Positions 1-7,827 of a DNA stretch of 64,000 nt are shown here, in pieces (within the stretch, counting starts at the first letter, position 1; the number at the start of each line of letters is the position of its first letter). The stretch comes from an uncultured Rhodospirillales bacterium (GTDB taxonomy: Bacteria > Pseudomonadota > Alphaproteobacteria > ATCC43930 > CGMCC-115725). The notes beneath the pieces were generated by a model. It saw nothing but the letters and a program-made list of their open reading frames with translations. It ran no database searches and was not told the origin of the DNA. The position numbers and the translations under genes were made by a program. The DNA is taken from the NCBI GenBank assembly GCA_903828515.1, contig CAIKMD010000007.1, positions 186,001 through 250,000 on the forward strand, given 5' to 3'.

Positions 1-1
1 C

Positions 2-1099
2 GCGCTGATCGTGCGGCGCGATGCGGCCCGTGCCGCCGGCAAGCTCGCCGGCATCGGCGTGGTCACGTGCCTCGAACCGTCGGGCGGCAATTCCTCGTTC
101 GAGCCGCTGTTCAATCCGAAGAATGACACGACGACCTGGATGGAGGCGTGCAGCATCAAAGTCGATGCGGCGGGCTCGATCACCGTGTCGATGAATACGA
201 CCTCGTCGGGCCAGGGCCACGAGACCTTGGCGTCGACCGTGGTCGGCGAAGTCCTGGAGCGCGATCCCGAAACCATCCGTGTGGTGCGCGCCGACTCATT
301 GTCGGCGCTGCCTTCGAACAGCCCGGTCGGCAGCCGCATGGCGATCATGCTGGGCGGCGCGGCAGCAGGTGCGGCCAAGAAGATCAAAGAGACGGCAGCG
401 GCGATTGCCGCCAAGAAGCTCGGCGTCGCGCCGGCTGAGATCGATTATGCCGATGGCGTGTTTTCGGTGCGCGGTGAGCCCGGCAAGAAGCTCACCTGGC
501 AAGCGGTCTGTGAAACCGCGCATCGCCGGTTCCACGAATTGCCGGACGGGATGGAGCCGGGGTTGCAGGCGTTTCACGTTCTCGAAGTGCCGACCGGCGG
601 GACTCTGCCGACGGCGGATGGACGGGTGCAGATGTATCCCTGCTATTCGTTCGAAAGCCACGTCGTTTATGCCGAGGTGGATCGCGTGACGGGTCAGGTC
701 ACGCTCGGCCGCTACGTCGTCGGCCACGATTGCGGGACGATGATCAATCCCGACATCGTGCATGGCATGACCTATGGCGGTGTCGCCCATGGCATCGGCG
801 CGGCGCTTTACGAGCGGTTCCGCTATGATGACCAGGGCCAGTTGTTGAGCGGCACGTTCATGGATTATCTCATTCCCTCGTCGCACGAAGTGCCGGATAT
901 CGCCATCGTCGATCATTGCACGCCGTCGCCGCTGACCGCCTTCGGCCAGAAGGGTTCGGGCGAGGCGGGTTATCTCGGCGGGCCGGCGGCGATATCCTGC
1001 GCCGTCAACGACGCGTTGGCGCCTTTGGGAATTTTCCTGGCCGAACTGCCGATGACACCCGGCCTACTCGGCGATCTGATCGCGACAAAGCAAAAATAG
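2..1099 (+). CDS. Xanthine dehydrogenase family molybdopterin-binding subunit, C-terminal part (5' end outside window)
   Basis: The reading frame is open from the first bases of the window, so this is the C-terminal ~365 residues of a larger protein (family members are usually 700-1000 aa). The family is the molybdenum hydroxylase large subunit, which inserts water-derived oxygen into aldehydes or N-heteroaromatic rings. Seen here: the C-terminal Mo-cofactor region, including GQKGSGEAGYLGGPAA near the end, which carries the glutamate (GxGE) that acts as general base in this family. The FAD and 2Fe-2S subunits would lie upstream, outside the window. A Shine-Dalgarno and the next gene follow within 10 bp, so it is probably the upstream member of a catabolic operon. 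Substrate unknown. Confidence 0.9.
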   Translation, partial: ALIVRRDAARAAGKLAGIGVVTCLEPSGGNSSFEPLFNPKNDTTTWMEACSIKVDAAGSITVSMNTTSSGQGHETLASTVVGEVLERDPETIRVVRADSLSALPSNSPVGSRMAIMLGGAAAGAAKKIKETAAAIAAKKLGVAPAEIDYADGVFSVRGEPGKKLTWQAVCETAHRRFHELPDGMEPGLQAFHVLEVPTGGTLPTADGRVQMYPCYSFESHVVYAEVDRVTGQVTLGRYVVGHDCGTMINPDIVHGMTYGGVAHGIGAALYERFRYDDQGQLLSGTFMDYLIPSSHEVPDIAIVDHCTPSPLTAFGQKGSGEAGYLGGPAAISCAVNDALAPLGIFLAELPMTPGLLGDLIATKQK

Positions 1100-1108
1100 G
1101 AGGTCGTT

Positions 1109-2110
1109 TTGATTATCGATACCCATGGCCATTTCGTGCCGGCCTCGTTCCTCGACGGGTTGGCGACACAGCGCCGCCTGTTTCCCTCGGTCAAGATCAT
1201 CAACGAGAAGCCCGGCATGCGCTTCATCTTCGGCGGCGCGCCGCCGTCGCGGCCGGTGGGTGCGCTGCTCCACGATCTCGACAAGCGCAAGGAATGGCTC
1301 GGCAAGGCGCGGATCGACACGCAGATGGTCGGCTCGTGGCTCGACATTTTCGGTTACGAATTGCCGCCGGAAGAGGGCGCCGATTGGTGCCGCTTCATGA
1401 ACGAGGCGATGCTCAACGACATCAAACCGCTGCCCGCTTTGGCGCCGCTCGCCTGCGTGCCGCTGCAAAGCGGCAAGCTCGCGGCCCAGGTGCTCGAGGA
1501 GGCATTGGCCAAGGGCTTCCACGGCGCGATGATCGGAACCCAGCCCAAGGGCCAGCTCGGCAAGCTCGACGATCCCGATCTCAACCCATTCTGGGAGGCC
1601 TGCTCGGCGCACAAGGTCACGCTCTTCGTCCATCCGATGTTCGTCTGCGGCGACGACCGGGTGAACGATTTCGACCTGATGAACGCGGTCGGCCGCGTTT
1701 CCGACACGTCGATCGCGCTGGCCCGCCTGCTCTTCGCCGGGCATCTCACGCGCTATCCCGGCATGAACCTGATCATCTCGCATGGCGGCGCGGCATTGCC
1801 CTTCGCTTTGGGCCGGTTCAAGCGCAACAACGCGATCCACAAGGGCGAATATGCCGACGCCGAAACCGAGTTCCGCCGGCTCTATTTCGATTCGGTTTTG
1901 TTCGAGCCGCGTGCACTGCGCTACCTGTGCGACGTGGCCGGCGGCGACAAGGTCTGCCTCGGCTCGGATTACCCGTTCCCGATCGGCGATCCCGATCCGG
2001 TCAAGCTGATCGAAGAGACGCAACTGACCTCGGGCGAGCGCAGCGCGATCCTCGGCGAGACGGCGGCACGGCTCTTCCATATCGATTGCAGTTGCGGGGC
2101 GGCGCCGTGA
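1109..2110 (+). CDS. Amidohydrolase family 2 protein (ACMSD-like metal-dependent decarboxylase/hydrolase)
   Basis: 333 aa. TTG start chosen because AGGAGG at 1098-1103 sits 5 bp upstream and the protein then begins with the family's N-terminal metal motif DTHGHF (HxH, residues 6 and 8). Further metal or catalytic candidates are the His in LFVHP, the His in ISHGGAALPF and the Asp in GSDYPFPIGD, as in the ACMSD/gamma-resorcylate decarboxylase group. These enzymes non-oxidatively decarboxylate hydroxylated aromatic or muconate-type acids; 3,6-dihydroxypicolinate decarboxylase belongs to the same superfamily. Its stop overlaps the next start by 4 bp (GTGA), so it is translationally coupled to a UbiD decarboxylase. 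Exact substrate is inference. Confidence 0.85.
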   Translation: MIIDTHGHFVPASFLDGLATQRRLFPSVKIINEKPGMRFIFGGAPPSRPVGALLHDLDKRKEWLGKARIDTQMVGSWLDIFGYELPPEEGADWCRFMNEAMLNDIKPLPALAPLACVPLQSGKLAAQVLEEALAKGFHGAMIGTQPKGQLGKLDDPDLNPFWEACSAHKVTLFVHPMFVCGDDRVNDFDLMNAVGRVSDTSIALARLLFAGHLTRYPGMNLIISHGGAALPFALGRFKRNNAIHKGEYADAETEFRRLYFDSVLFEPRALRYLCDVAGGDKVCLGSDYPFPIGDPDPVKLIEETQLTSGERSAILGETAARLFHIDCSCGAAP

Positions 2111-3741
2111 CCGCTGGGCGCGGCTATCCCGATCTCCACGATCATCTCGCGACGCTGAAAGAGAAGGGACTGCTCGTCACCATCGACGCGAAGATCGATA
2201 AGGATTCCGAGCTTCATCCTTTGGTGCGCTGGGAATTCGTCGGCGGCCTGCCTGAATCCGAACGCAAGGCGTTTCTCTTCACCAACATCGTCGATGGGCG
2301 CGGACGCGCCTATTCGATGCCGGTGGTGGTGGGGGCCATCGCCGCTAATCGCGCGATCTATTCGGTCGGCATGGGGGCGGAGGTCGACAAGATCGAGGCG
2401 AAATGGGAACACGCCATCGCCCATCCGATCGACCCGCGCATCGTCAACGACGCACCCTGTCATGAGGTCATTCACGAAGGCGCCGATCTGCAGGGCGAGG
2501 GCAAGGGCCTCGACGCCCTGCCGATCCCGATTTCGACGCCGGGTTTCGACAGCGCACCGACGCTCACCGCGACCAACGTCATCACCCGCGATCCCGATAC
2601 CGGCATCCAGAACATGGGGACCTATCGCGCGGCACTGAAAGCGCCCGACCGTCTGGTGGTTCGCATGGCGACGCGGGTCGGCGGTGCCGGCGGCTATCAG
2701 CATTATCTCAAGCACCAGAAACGCGGCGACAAGACGATGCCTTGCGCGATCGTACTCGGCTGTCCGCCCTATGTCGCCTTCATGGGGCCGCAGAAACTGC
2801 CGATCGATCTCGACGAATTCAAGGTGGCGGGCGGTCTCGCCGGCGCGCCGATCAACGTGGTGCGCGCGCGTACCGTTGATCTGATGGTGCCGGCCGAAGC
2901 CGAGGTGGTGATCGAAGGCCTGATCGACACCGAATATGTCGAGCCCGAAGCGCCGTTCGGCGAAAGCCACGGTCATATCGCGCTGGAGGAATACAACATG
3001 CCGATGCGGGTGACCGCGATCACCCATCGGCGCGACGCGGTCATCCCGTCCTATATCAGTCAGGTCGCGCCGTCTGAATCGAGCGTGATCAAGCGCGTCT
3101 CCTACGAGCCGCTGATTCTCACCCATCTGCGTGACACGCTCAGCATCAAGGGCGTCAAGCGCGTCAGCCTGCACGAGCCGCTGACCGGGCTTCTTCGTGT
3201 GACGGTCGTCACAGTCGAGAAGGGTACGCCGCGCACCGAGATCTGGCGCGCGCTCAACGGCGCGGCCTTCTTCAAGGGCGACATGGGCAAGATCTGCATC
3301 GCGGTGAACGACGATATCGATCCCGACAACGCCGATGCGATTCTCTGGGCGATGGCCTATCGCATGAACCCGTCCGAGGACGTACAGACGGTTCTGCATC
3401 GCGGCCAGGGCCACGGGCCGAAACGCGAATCCGACAATGACGAGGATTCGACGCTGCTGATGGACGCGACGATGAAAGGCGATCTGCCGCCGCTCGCCCT
3501 GCCGACGCGCGAATACATGGAACGCGCCAAGGCGATCTGGGAAAAACTCGGCCTGCCGGCGCTGCGCCCGCAAGCGCCGTGGTTCGGTTATTCGCTCGGC
3601 GACTGGCTGCCGCAATGGGATGAGGCGGCGAAGCGCGCCGCAACCGGCCGCTATCTCGAAAACGGCCGCATCAGCGATCAGCAGAAGCGCAAGGGCGTGA
3701 AGCCGGAAACCAAGTTCCGGCCCGACAAGATGCTGGATTAA
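2107..3741 (+). CDS. UbiD family decarboxylase (paralogue 1)
   Basis: 544 aa, using the GTG at 2107 that overlaps the preceding stop (GTGA). The open frame runs upstream to 916, but that part lies over the amidohydrolase and is not coding. UbiD enzymes use prenylated FMN to (de)carboxylate aromatic or alpha,beta-unsaturated acids. Seen: N-terminal GYPDLHDHL, the central PINVVRART and the conserved EPEAPFGESHGH segment near residues 280-290 that holds the family's acidic active-site residues. Length is typical (450-560 aa). A flavin prenyltransferase (UbiX/PAD1) needed to make the cofactor is not in this window. A close paralogue lies at 55248-56945 on the other strand. Confidence 0.92.
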   Translation: MTAGRGYPDLHDHLATLKEKGLLVTIDAKIDKDSELHPLVRWEFVGGLPESERKAFLFTNIVDGRGRAYSMPVVVGAIAANRAIYSVGMGAEVDKIEAKWEHAIAHPIDPRIVNDAPCHEVIHEGADLQGEGKGLDALPIPISTPGFDSAPTLTATNVITRDPDTGIQNMGTYRAALKAPDRLVVRMATRVGGAGGYQHYLKHQKRGDKTMPCAIVLGCPPYVAFMGPQKLPIDLDEFKVAGGLAGAPINVVRARTVDLMVPAEAEVVIEGLIDTEYVEPEAPFGESHGHIALEEYNMPMRVTAITHRRDAVIPSYISQVAPSESSVIKRVSYEPLILTHLRDTLSIKGVKRVSLHEPLTGLLRVTVVTVEKGTPRTEIWRALNGAAFFKGDMGKICIAVNDDIDPDNADAILWAMAYRMNPSEDVQTVLHRGQGHGPKRESDNDEDSTLLMDATMKGDLPPLALPTREYMERAKAIWEKLGLPALRPQAPWFGYSLGDWLPQWDEAAKRAATGRYLENGRISDQQKRKGVKPETKFRPDKMLD

Positions 3742-3758
3742 TTATCGAGGCTTAAAAG

Positions 3759-3897
3759 CCCTCTCCGCGCTTGCGGGGAGAGGGAGGGGCCCGTTGCGGC
3801 AGCAACGGGAGGGTGAGGTGTCGTCGGACATCACCGAAGCCCACCTCACCCGCTCGCGATGCTCGCACCCTCTCCCCCCAATGGGCGGAGAGGGTTT
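3759..3897. repeat. Compound intergenic palindromic repeat
   Basis: Between two convergent genes. CCCTCTCC (3759-3766) pairs with GGAGAGGG (3777-3784) and a second CCCTCTCC/GGAGAGGG pair lies near the right end. In between, GGGTGAGG and CCTCACCC form another inverted pair. Similar ccctctcc/ggagaggg hairpins occur at 9184-9213 in this window, so it looks like a dispersed REP-type intergenic element and probably also acts as a bidirectional terminator. Nothing coding is seen here. Confidence 0.6.
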
Positions 3898-3904
3898 GTT
3901 GCTT

Positions 3905-4609
3905 CTATTCTGCGGCTTGTTTCTTTGCGTTCTTGCCGATCACGCCGACGAGGCGCTCGGTCGGCATGATGTCGCCGAAGCTGCTGTAAAAGCCGGTCAG
4001 CGCGCGGTTGTGATCCTCGTCGCTATAGGCGGCGTTGCCGTCGGTCACCATCACGACCTTGTAGTTCAGCATCATCGCGTCGCGCGCCGTCGATTCGCAG
4101 CACACGCCGGTCACCGTGCCGGTGATCAGCACTGTGTCGATGCCGCGCGCCTTCAATACCTTGTCGAGTTCGGACGAGCCCTGGATGAAGGCCGAGAAGC
4201 GCCGCTTCTCGACGATCGGGTCGCCGTCCTTGACCTCAAGGCCCGACCATATTGCGTGGCCCTTGCTGCCTTTGGTCAGGGCCGCGCTGCGCTTGGCGCC
4301 GTTGGTTTGTGTCGACAGGCGGTAATAGGTCGACCACTCGCTGTCGATGTCCTTGTCATAAGTCGTGACGATCCACACCACGGTGCCGCCGGCCTGACGA
4401 AGCGCGCTGGCAATCGTGTTGATGTTCGGGACGATCTCCGGTGCTGCCTTGACCTCGGCGAAGGCAACGCCCGGCAGCATGAAGGCGTTCTGCATGTCGA
4501 CGACGATCAGCGCGGTGCGCGCCGGGTCGAGATCGTCATAGACATGTTCCTTGCCGCGGCGCGCGGTGACGCGATCGATCACGGTTTGCGGAATGGCGAC
4601 CTTATGCAT
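3905..4609 (-). CDS. Isochorismatase-family cysteine hydrolase
   Basis: 234 aa. The ATG at 4609 is preceded by CAGGAGG 6 bp upstream, better than the in-frame ATG further upstream. The family triad is visible: Asp in ALIVVDMQNAF, Lys in VEKRRFSAF and the nucleophilic Cys in GVCCESTARDA. Members hydrolyse C-N bonds of small amides (maleamate, ureidoacrylate, N-carbamoylsarcosine, nicotinamide). Lying beside an alpha/beta hydrolase, a Mo-hydroxylase and a ring-acid decarboxylase, a maleamate-type amidohydrolase (NicF/PicF-like) role is attractive but unproven. It is encoded opposite to the Mo-hydroxylase operon and would need its own promoter in 4610-4727. Confidence 0.85.
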   Translation of the reverse strand: MHKVAIPQTVIDRVTARRGKEHVYDDLDPARTALIVVDMQNAFMLPGVAFAEVKAAPEIVPNINTIASALRQAGGTVVWIVTTYDKDIDSEWSTYYRLSTQTNGAKRSAALTKGSKGHAIWSGLEVKDGDPIVEKRRFSAFIQGSSELDKVLKARGIDTVLITGTVTGVCCESTARDAMMLNYKVVMVTDGNAAYSDEDHNRALTGFYSSFGDIMPTERLVGVIGKNAKKQAAE

Positions 4610-4727
4610 GACGGCCTCCTGGCTGGGGTTGTCCCCATTATGCGGGCGCCGGCGGCCGGGCATCAAGCGCGGCCTTGCGGGGCTTCCGGGCGGTCTTTAT
4701 CGTCGCCCGCAATCAGGGAGGAATGGA

Positions 4728-5522
4728 ATGCAAGAAACCACGGCGGAGGCGAACGGAACGAAGCTCCGCATTCTCGAAGGCGGCGAGGGTGCACCTGTCC
4801 TGTTTCTCCATGGTGCCGGCGGCGTGGCCTGGTATCCGTTGCTCGAGCTTTTGGCGCAAAAGCATCGCGTCATCGTGCCCGAGCATCCCGGTTTCGGCCG
4901 CTCTCAAATTCCCGAATGGATGATGACGGTCGGGGACCTCGCCTTCTTCTATCTCGATCTGCTGAAGGTGCTCGACCTCCAGGACGTGCATCTGGTCGGT
5001 CATTCGCTCGGCGGCTGGACCGCAGCGGAGATCGCGATCCGCGACACCGCGCGGTTGAAGACCGTCAGCCTGCTGGCGCCGGCGGGCGTCGCTTCACCCG
5101 AGGTGCCGTTCGGTGACATTTTCCTGTGGTCGCCCGAGGAACATGCGCGGCACAGTTTCTTCGACAAGAAACTGGTCGAGGCGCGGCTGAAATATCTGGC
5201 CGCGCTGGATATCGACGTGACGCTGCAAAACCGCGCCGCTTCGGCGCGCCTCGCGTGGAATCCGCGACTGCGCAACCCACAGCTACCCTATTGGCTCCAT
5301 CGCATCGACAAGCCGACGCTGTTCGTCTGGGGCAAGGAAGACGAAATCTGCCCGCTCGCCTGCGCCGCGCCGTTCATGAAGCCGATCGAGGGTGCGACGC
5401 TCGAGGTGTTGTCCGAAACCGGCCACGGGATTCATAGTGAGCGGCCCGAGAAGGTCGCGGCATTGCTCGAAACGCATTTCGCGAGGATTAGCGAAACCTC
5501 GCGCGCTTCCCTCCCCCCTTGA
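4728..5522 (+). CDS. Alpha/beta-fold hydrolase
   Basis: 264 aa. Start ATG 4728 is preceded by GGGAGG (4716-4721); the longer open frame upstream has no such site and overlaps the divergent gene. Seen: oxyanion motif FLHGAGG near residue 30, nucleophile elbow GHSLGGW near residue 90, an Asp in WGKEDEICP and the catalytic His in SETGHGIHSE. It could hydrolyse a C-C, ester or N-formyl bond. N-formylmaleamate deformylases (NicD/PicE) and meta-cleavage hydrolases share this fold. It is divergent from the isochorismatase-family gene and convergent with the TctC gene, with a hairpin in the short gap. Confidence 0.85.
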   Translation: MQETTAEANGTKLRILEGGEGAPVLFLHGAGGVAWYPLLELLAQKHRVIVPEHPGFGRSQIPEWMMTVGDLAFFYLDLLKVLDLQDVHLVGHSLGGWTAAEIAIRDTARLKTVSLLAPAGVASPEVPFGDIFLWSPEEHARHSFFDKKLVEARLKYLAALDIDVTLQNRAASARLAWNPRLRNPQLPYWLHRIDKPTLFVWGKEDEICPLACAAPFMKPIEGATLEVLSETGHGIHSERPEKVAALLETHFARISETSRASLPP

Positions 5523-5532
5523 GGGCGAGGGT
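5509..5532. terminator. Hairpin between convergent genes
   Basis: CCCTC and GAGGG arms around a TTGA turn form a GC-rich hairpin straddling the stop of the alpha/beta hydrolase, 7 bp before the stop of the convergent TctC gene. A T-containing stretch follows on the + strand. Possibly a relative of the ccctctcc/ggagaggg repeats at 3759 and 9184. Confidence 0.4.
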
Positions 5533-5539
5533 TTAGTAT

Positions 5540-6568
5540 TTACTGATCGTTCTTGATCGAATCGGCCGCGAGTTGCACGACGTCGGGTGGCGAGCGATAG
5601 ACCTCCTCGACGAGCTTTTGCACGTCCTCACCCGAGACCGGCCGGACTTCGAGATCGGTCTGCTTGGCGTCGGCGAGGAAGGCGGGATCCTTCATCGTCG
5701 CATCGAACGCGGCGCGTAGCGCGCGCTGGCGATCGAGCGGCAGGCCCGGCGGCGCCGCATAGGGGCGCGCCATGCTTTGGCGGCCGAAGATCAGCTTCAG
5801 CGCCGCGACCTGTTTTGGATCGCTCGTCTCTTCCATGATCAGCGGGACGTTGGGCAGGTCTTCGTGCTTGTTAAGGGAAAGCTGGATCGGCACCACGATC
5901 TGTTTGGTGTCATAGAGCGGGCGGTTGCGGCTCATCAGGCTCGACCACGACCAGCCGCAGCGTCCGTTGACCTCGCCGCGCTCGAGGGCGAGCGCGACGT
6001 CCTCGCCGCCGGGATAGCCGGTCGCGAGCTTCATCTTCATATGAAACATGTTGCGCAGGACGAGGGGGAACACGTCGGTGTCGGAGCCCGAACCGGTGCC
6101 GCCGACGGTATAGCTCTTGGTCAGCATGTCCTGCCACGAGGCGACGCCCGAATCGCTGCGGAAGGCGCAGACGCTGACCTCGTTGGTGATGCTGCCGACC
6201 CACAGAAGTTTCTGCGCGTCGAACTCGATGCCGGTCTTGTCGAAGAGCGGCTGCATGGCGAGGCCGCGCGCGAAGGTGGCGATCACCGTGCCGTCCTTCG
6301 GCGCGAGGTTGTAGAGGAAGTTCACTGCCTTGAGGCTGCCGGCACCCGGCATGTTCTGCGGAATGACGGTCGGATTGCCGGGAATGTGGTCGCCCAGGTG
6401 GCGCGCCAGCACGCGGGCATAGATGTCGTAGCCGCCGCCCGCGCTGTAGCCGATGTTGATGGTGACGGTGCGGCCTTTGTAGAACGAGGCGACATCGTCG
6501 GCCGCGAGCGCCGGTGCGGTGCTGGCGAAGAGCGGGGCCAATGCCGCGATGACAACCAATCGCTTCAT
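5540..6568 (-). CDS. Tripartite tricarboxylate transporter (TctC/Bug family) substrate-binding protein
   Basis: 342 aa. The ATG at 6568 gives a typical Sec signal peptide: MKR, a hydrophobic core and an ALA-ADD cleavage region. The mature start, VTINIGYSAGGGYDIYARVL, fits the Bug/TctC family, whose members bind carboxylates in the periplasm with high affinity. No TctA/TctB membrane subunits lie nearby, which is common for orphan Bug proteins that scavenge or sense an aromatic or carboxylic acid. It starts 1 bp after the stop of the upstream cupin gene (TGAGATG), so it is in one operon with the two cupins. It probably delivers or senses the pathway's substrate. Confidence 0.9.
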   Translation of the reverse strand: MKRLVVIAALAPLFASTAPALAADDVASFYKGRTVTINIGYSAGGGYDIYARVLARHLGDHIPGNPTVIPQNMPGAGSLKAVNFLYNLAPKDGTVIATFARGLAMQPLFDKTGIEFDAQKLLWVGSITNEVSVCAFRSDSGVASWQDMLTKSYTVGGTGSGSDTDVFPLVLRNMFHMKMKLATGYPGGEDVALALERGEVNGRCGWSWSSLMSRNRPLYDTKQIVVPIQLSLNKHEDLPNVPLIMEETSDPKQVAALKLIFGRQSMARPYAAPPGLPLDRQRALRAAFDATMKDPAFLADAKQTDLEVRPVSGEDVQKLVEEVYRSPPDVVQLAADSIKNDQ

Positions 6569-6569
6569 C

Positions 6570-7118
6570 TCAGAACCCCGGCGCGTTTTCGAGCTGGTCG
6601 AGCCAGTCGAAACCCATCTCGCGCACGATCCGGTTGCTGGCGACGATGAGCCGTGCCTCGTCCTTCGGATCGGCGTTGAAATGCTGGTGGATGGTGAAGG
6701 GCGGCAGATAGATGAAATCCCCGCGCTGCCATTCATAGCGCTTGGGCTTGGCTTCCCATTCCCACACGAACTTGTCGATGCAGTCGAATTTCAAATCCCA
6801 GTGCAGGTCGTAGCCGGTGCCCTCGGCGATGAAGATCACCTCTTCCCACATGTGGCGATGCTTGCCCGACTGCCCGCCGCCGGGGAGGAACTGCATATAG
6901 GCCTCGATGCAGCATTCGCGGGTGTTGAGCTTCTCGTGACAGAGATGCTTGAGCAGTCCGTCGGGCGAATTCTCGAACGGCATGTCCTCGGCATGAACGA
7001 CGTTGAGCATGCCCTCGTATGCTTTTCGGAACTCGGCCGATTGCTGGATCATCTCGCTGCGGAAATTGCAGGTCTCGGCGCCGATATGCGCGGCATCGCG
7101 TTCGTTGACGGGTTTCAT
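6570..7118 (-). CDS. Cupin domain protein (downstream cupin)
   Basis: 182 aa. Single cupin fold: motif 1 HRHMWEEVIFIAEGTG (residues ~89-104) and motif 2 GDFIYLPPFTIHQHFN near residues 134-149 supply the His/Glu metal ligands. The N-terminal ~60 residues are helical and unassigned. Cupins of this kind include ring-cleaving dioxygenases, isomerases and decarboxylase helpers; none can be assigned from sequence alone. It lies 11 bp downstream of a second cupin gene and 1 bp before the TctC gene, so the three are one transcription unit in the catabolic cluster. Confidence 0.85.
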   Translation of the reverse strand: MKPVNERDAAHIGAETCNFRSEMIQQSAEFRKAYEGMLNVVHAEDMPFENSPDGLLKHLCHEKLNTRECCIEAYMQFLPGGGQSGKHRHMWEEVIFIAEGTGYDLHWDLKFDCIDKFVWEWEAKPKRYEWQRGDFIYLPPFTIHQHFNADPKDEARLIVASNRIVREMGFDWLDQLENAPGF

Positions 7119-7129
7119 CGCGGATTCCT

Positions 7130-7720
7130 TCAGAGGTCGGCCGGCGGTTGCCAGTTTTCGTGACCCTTCAACGGCTCGGTCGGTGGATAGGTCACGATTT
7201 TCTGGAACAGCAGGTGCATGAACAGGAAGAGCGGCTTCGCCTTCATCACGAGAAGCACCGCCTCATTGTCGGGATCGTCGTTGAAATGCTGATGAACGCA
7301 GCCGTTTTCGACGATCATCACGTCGCCGGCGTTCCACGGAATCGTGCGGCCGTCATGGACGTCGTGGCCGCGGCCTTTGAGGACATAGAACACCGCGCTG
7401 TTCATGTGCCCATGCTTCTGGCCGTAAGCGCCGGGACCATAAGCCTCGATATGCGTCTCGATCGATTGCGCGACCATCGCGTGCTGCGGGTTGATGACCT
7501 GCTTGCCGTACTGGCCGGGTCCGCCCTTCCATGGGATGTTGCGCGAGTTATAGACGCGCGGCTGATCGAGCAATTGCTTGTAGAGATGGCTGTAGGTGCC
7601 GGACAATTCGCGCACGAAAATGCGCTTTTTGTCCCACCGCTCCCAGATGACTTCTTTCTTTTCTTCGTCGGGTTGGTTGTGGCCGGGGCCGGGCGGCTTG
7701 CGGTCGTAAAGATCGGTCAT
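7130..7720 (-). CDS. Cupin domain protein (upstream cupin)
   Basis: 196 aa. Motif 1 is in GQKHGHMNSAVFYVLKGRG and motif 2 in GDVMIVENGCVHQHFN; the first three His ligands and the distal His are present, while the Glu of motif 1 is replaced in HGHMNSAVFY. The N-terminus is charged and probably disordered (DRKPPGPGHNQPDEEKKE). It heads a three-gene unit (cupin-cupin-tctC) divergent from the amidase gene. The two cupins differ in length and termini, so this is not a simple recent duplication; they may form a heteromer. Function unknown, but the context is breakdown of an aromatic or amide compound. Confidence 0.83.
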   Translation of the reverse strand: MTDLYDRKPPGPGHNQPDEEKKEVIWERWDKKRIFVRELSGTYSHLYKQLLDQPRVYNSRNIPWKGGPGQYGKQVINPQHAMVAQSIETHIEAYGPGAYGQKHGHMNSAVFYVLKGRGHDVHDGRTIPWNAGDVMIVENGCVHQHFNDDPDNEAVLLVMKAKPLFLFMHLLFQKIVTYPPTEPLKGHENWQPPADL

Positions 7721-7827
7721 TCTTGGCCCTCGTCCCTATTCCGATGCGCGGGTCGAGAATATCGGAGGCCCCGCGGGCTGACAATGCGGGGCGATTGACG
7801 GTATCGTGACGCAGAAGGAGAAGCCGC

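Noticed and set aside
916-2106. Long open frame upstream of and continuous with UbiD (916-3741)
   Set aside because: Its first ~400 codons lie over the amidohydrolase in another frame, are Arg/Ala-rich shadow sequence, and the UbiD similarity starts at the GTG at 2107.
1969-3615. 548-codon antisense frame across UbiD
   Set aside because: High-GC antisense frame; Arg/Asp/His-rich translation with no domain, while the + strand encodes a full UbiD enzyme.
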